NCBI GenBank assembly: GCA_902494815.1
Contig: CABUVB010000137.1
Coordinates: 1 to 5,013, forward strand
Length of the DNA: 5,013 bases
Reading direction: 5' to 3'
DNA from: an uncultured Collinsella sp.
GTDB lineage: Bacteria; Actinomycetota; Coriobacteriia; Coriobacteriales; Coriobacteriaceae
The translations under genes were made by a program, and so were the position numbers. Every line of letters begins with the position of its first letter. Position 1 is the stretch's first letter. Below are positions 4,849-5,013 of the stretch, piece by piece. The notes under the pieces are model-generated. The model worked only from the letters and a program-made list of their open reading frames with translations. It ran no database searches and was not told where the DNA came from.

Positions 4849-4880
4849 AAAAAAGGGGGAGGCCGCGAGGCCTCCCCCTT
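4849..4880 (-). terminator. Intrinsic terminator of the rRNA operon
   Basis: The arms AAGGGGGAGGCC (4853-4864) and GGCCTCCCCCTT (4869-4880) are perfect 12-bp complements around a four-base loop, GCGA on the plus strand. Read leftward, the stem is followed by an unbroken T-run (the A-run 4849-4854 on the plus strand), about 30 bases after the 5S rRNA 3' end. Rightward only TTCTC follows, so termination of the gene at 4318 here would be weaker, although the strong stem may serve both convergent transcripts. Confidence 0.9.
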
Positions 4881-4910
4881 CTCAATTCAAGCGCACGGCT
4901 CGGTGCCGTC

Positions 4911-5013
4911 CACCGGTCAGCGGCGCCCTGGCCTCCCACGGGCTGACCCCGCAGTACTCTCGGCGCGATGGGGCTTAGCTTCCGGGTTCGGAACGGGACC
5001 GGGCGTGCCCCCC
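4911..5013 (-). rRNA. rrf: 5S ribosomal RNA, 3' part (runs off the right edge)
   Basis: Read leftward, the sequence contains the universal 5S core CCGAACCCGGAAGCTAAG (ending at 4991), followed by GCGCCGAGAGTACTGCGG and the loop E / helix IV region GTGGGAGGCCAGGGCGCC. About 20 nt of the 5' strand of helix I are missing beyond the window. The 3' end is placed near 4911, after the GCTGACCGGTG segment expected to pair with the missing 5' end; it is uncertain by several bases. A small hairpin, ACGGC-TCGGT-GCCGT (4895-4909), lies just past it and may be part of the processing spacer before the terminator. 16S and 23S genes should lie further right. Confidence 0.94.

Noticed and set aside
4644..4978. 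Open frames at 4644-4850 (leftward) and 4751-4978 (rightward)
   Set aside because: The first is antisense to the 4318 gene; the second runs across the rRNA terminator and the 5S gene in the wrong direction.
1..5013. Mobile element, CRISPR array, phage or defence genes
   Set aside because: No terminal inverted repeats with a transposase, no regularly spaced repeats and no integrase or nuclease cluster are seen; all clear genes are housekeeping or stress genes.

Overview
The window looks like chromosomal DNA of a high-GC gut actinobacterium of the Coriobacteriia, most likely Collinsella or a close relative. This is inferred from base composition, protein character and gene order; no search was run. 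Every clear gene is a housekeeping or stress gene, and there is no sign of a mobile element, CRISPR array or phage.

Layout. Positions 1-2668 hold a leftward cluster in transcription order tilS, hpt, ftsH (ftsH runs off the left edge). This tRNA-modification, purine-salvage and membrane-protease order is widely conserved in Gram-positive bacteria. The 148-bp gap between tilS and hpt contains two inverted repeats and a plausible extended -10 promoter for hpt. hpt and ftsH are almost contiguous, with one base between stop and start. Divergent from tilS, across only 48 bp, is a rightward metallo-beta-lactamase-fold gene of the YycJ/WalJ type (2717-3526). It converges on a leftward Hsp20 small heat-shock gene (3609-4040), and a strong terminator hairpin lies between them.

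Positions 4041-4317 form an AT-rich control region between the divergent hsp20 gene and a rightward gene of unknown function (4318-4785) that encodes a predicted tail-anchored membrane protein. It carries a hairpin that would mask the hsp20 ribosome-binding site (a possible RNA thermometer), a degenerate inverted repeat with HspR/HAIR spacing, an exact 8-bp direct repeat 40 bp apart, and a 10-codon upstream ORF with its own Shine-Dalgarno. The right end (about 4911-5013) is the 3' part of a leftward 5S rRNA, the end of an rRNA operon, followed by a terminator whose T-run faces the rRNA direction.

No wholly new system is visible. The points most worth a second look are the hsp20 leader and its upstream sites, the leader ORF plus tail-anchored protein, the palindrome at the hpt promoter, and a 9-bp perfect inverted repeat early in ftsH.
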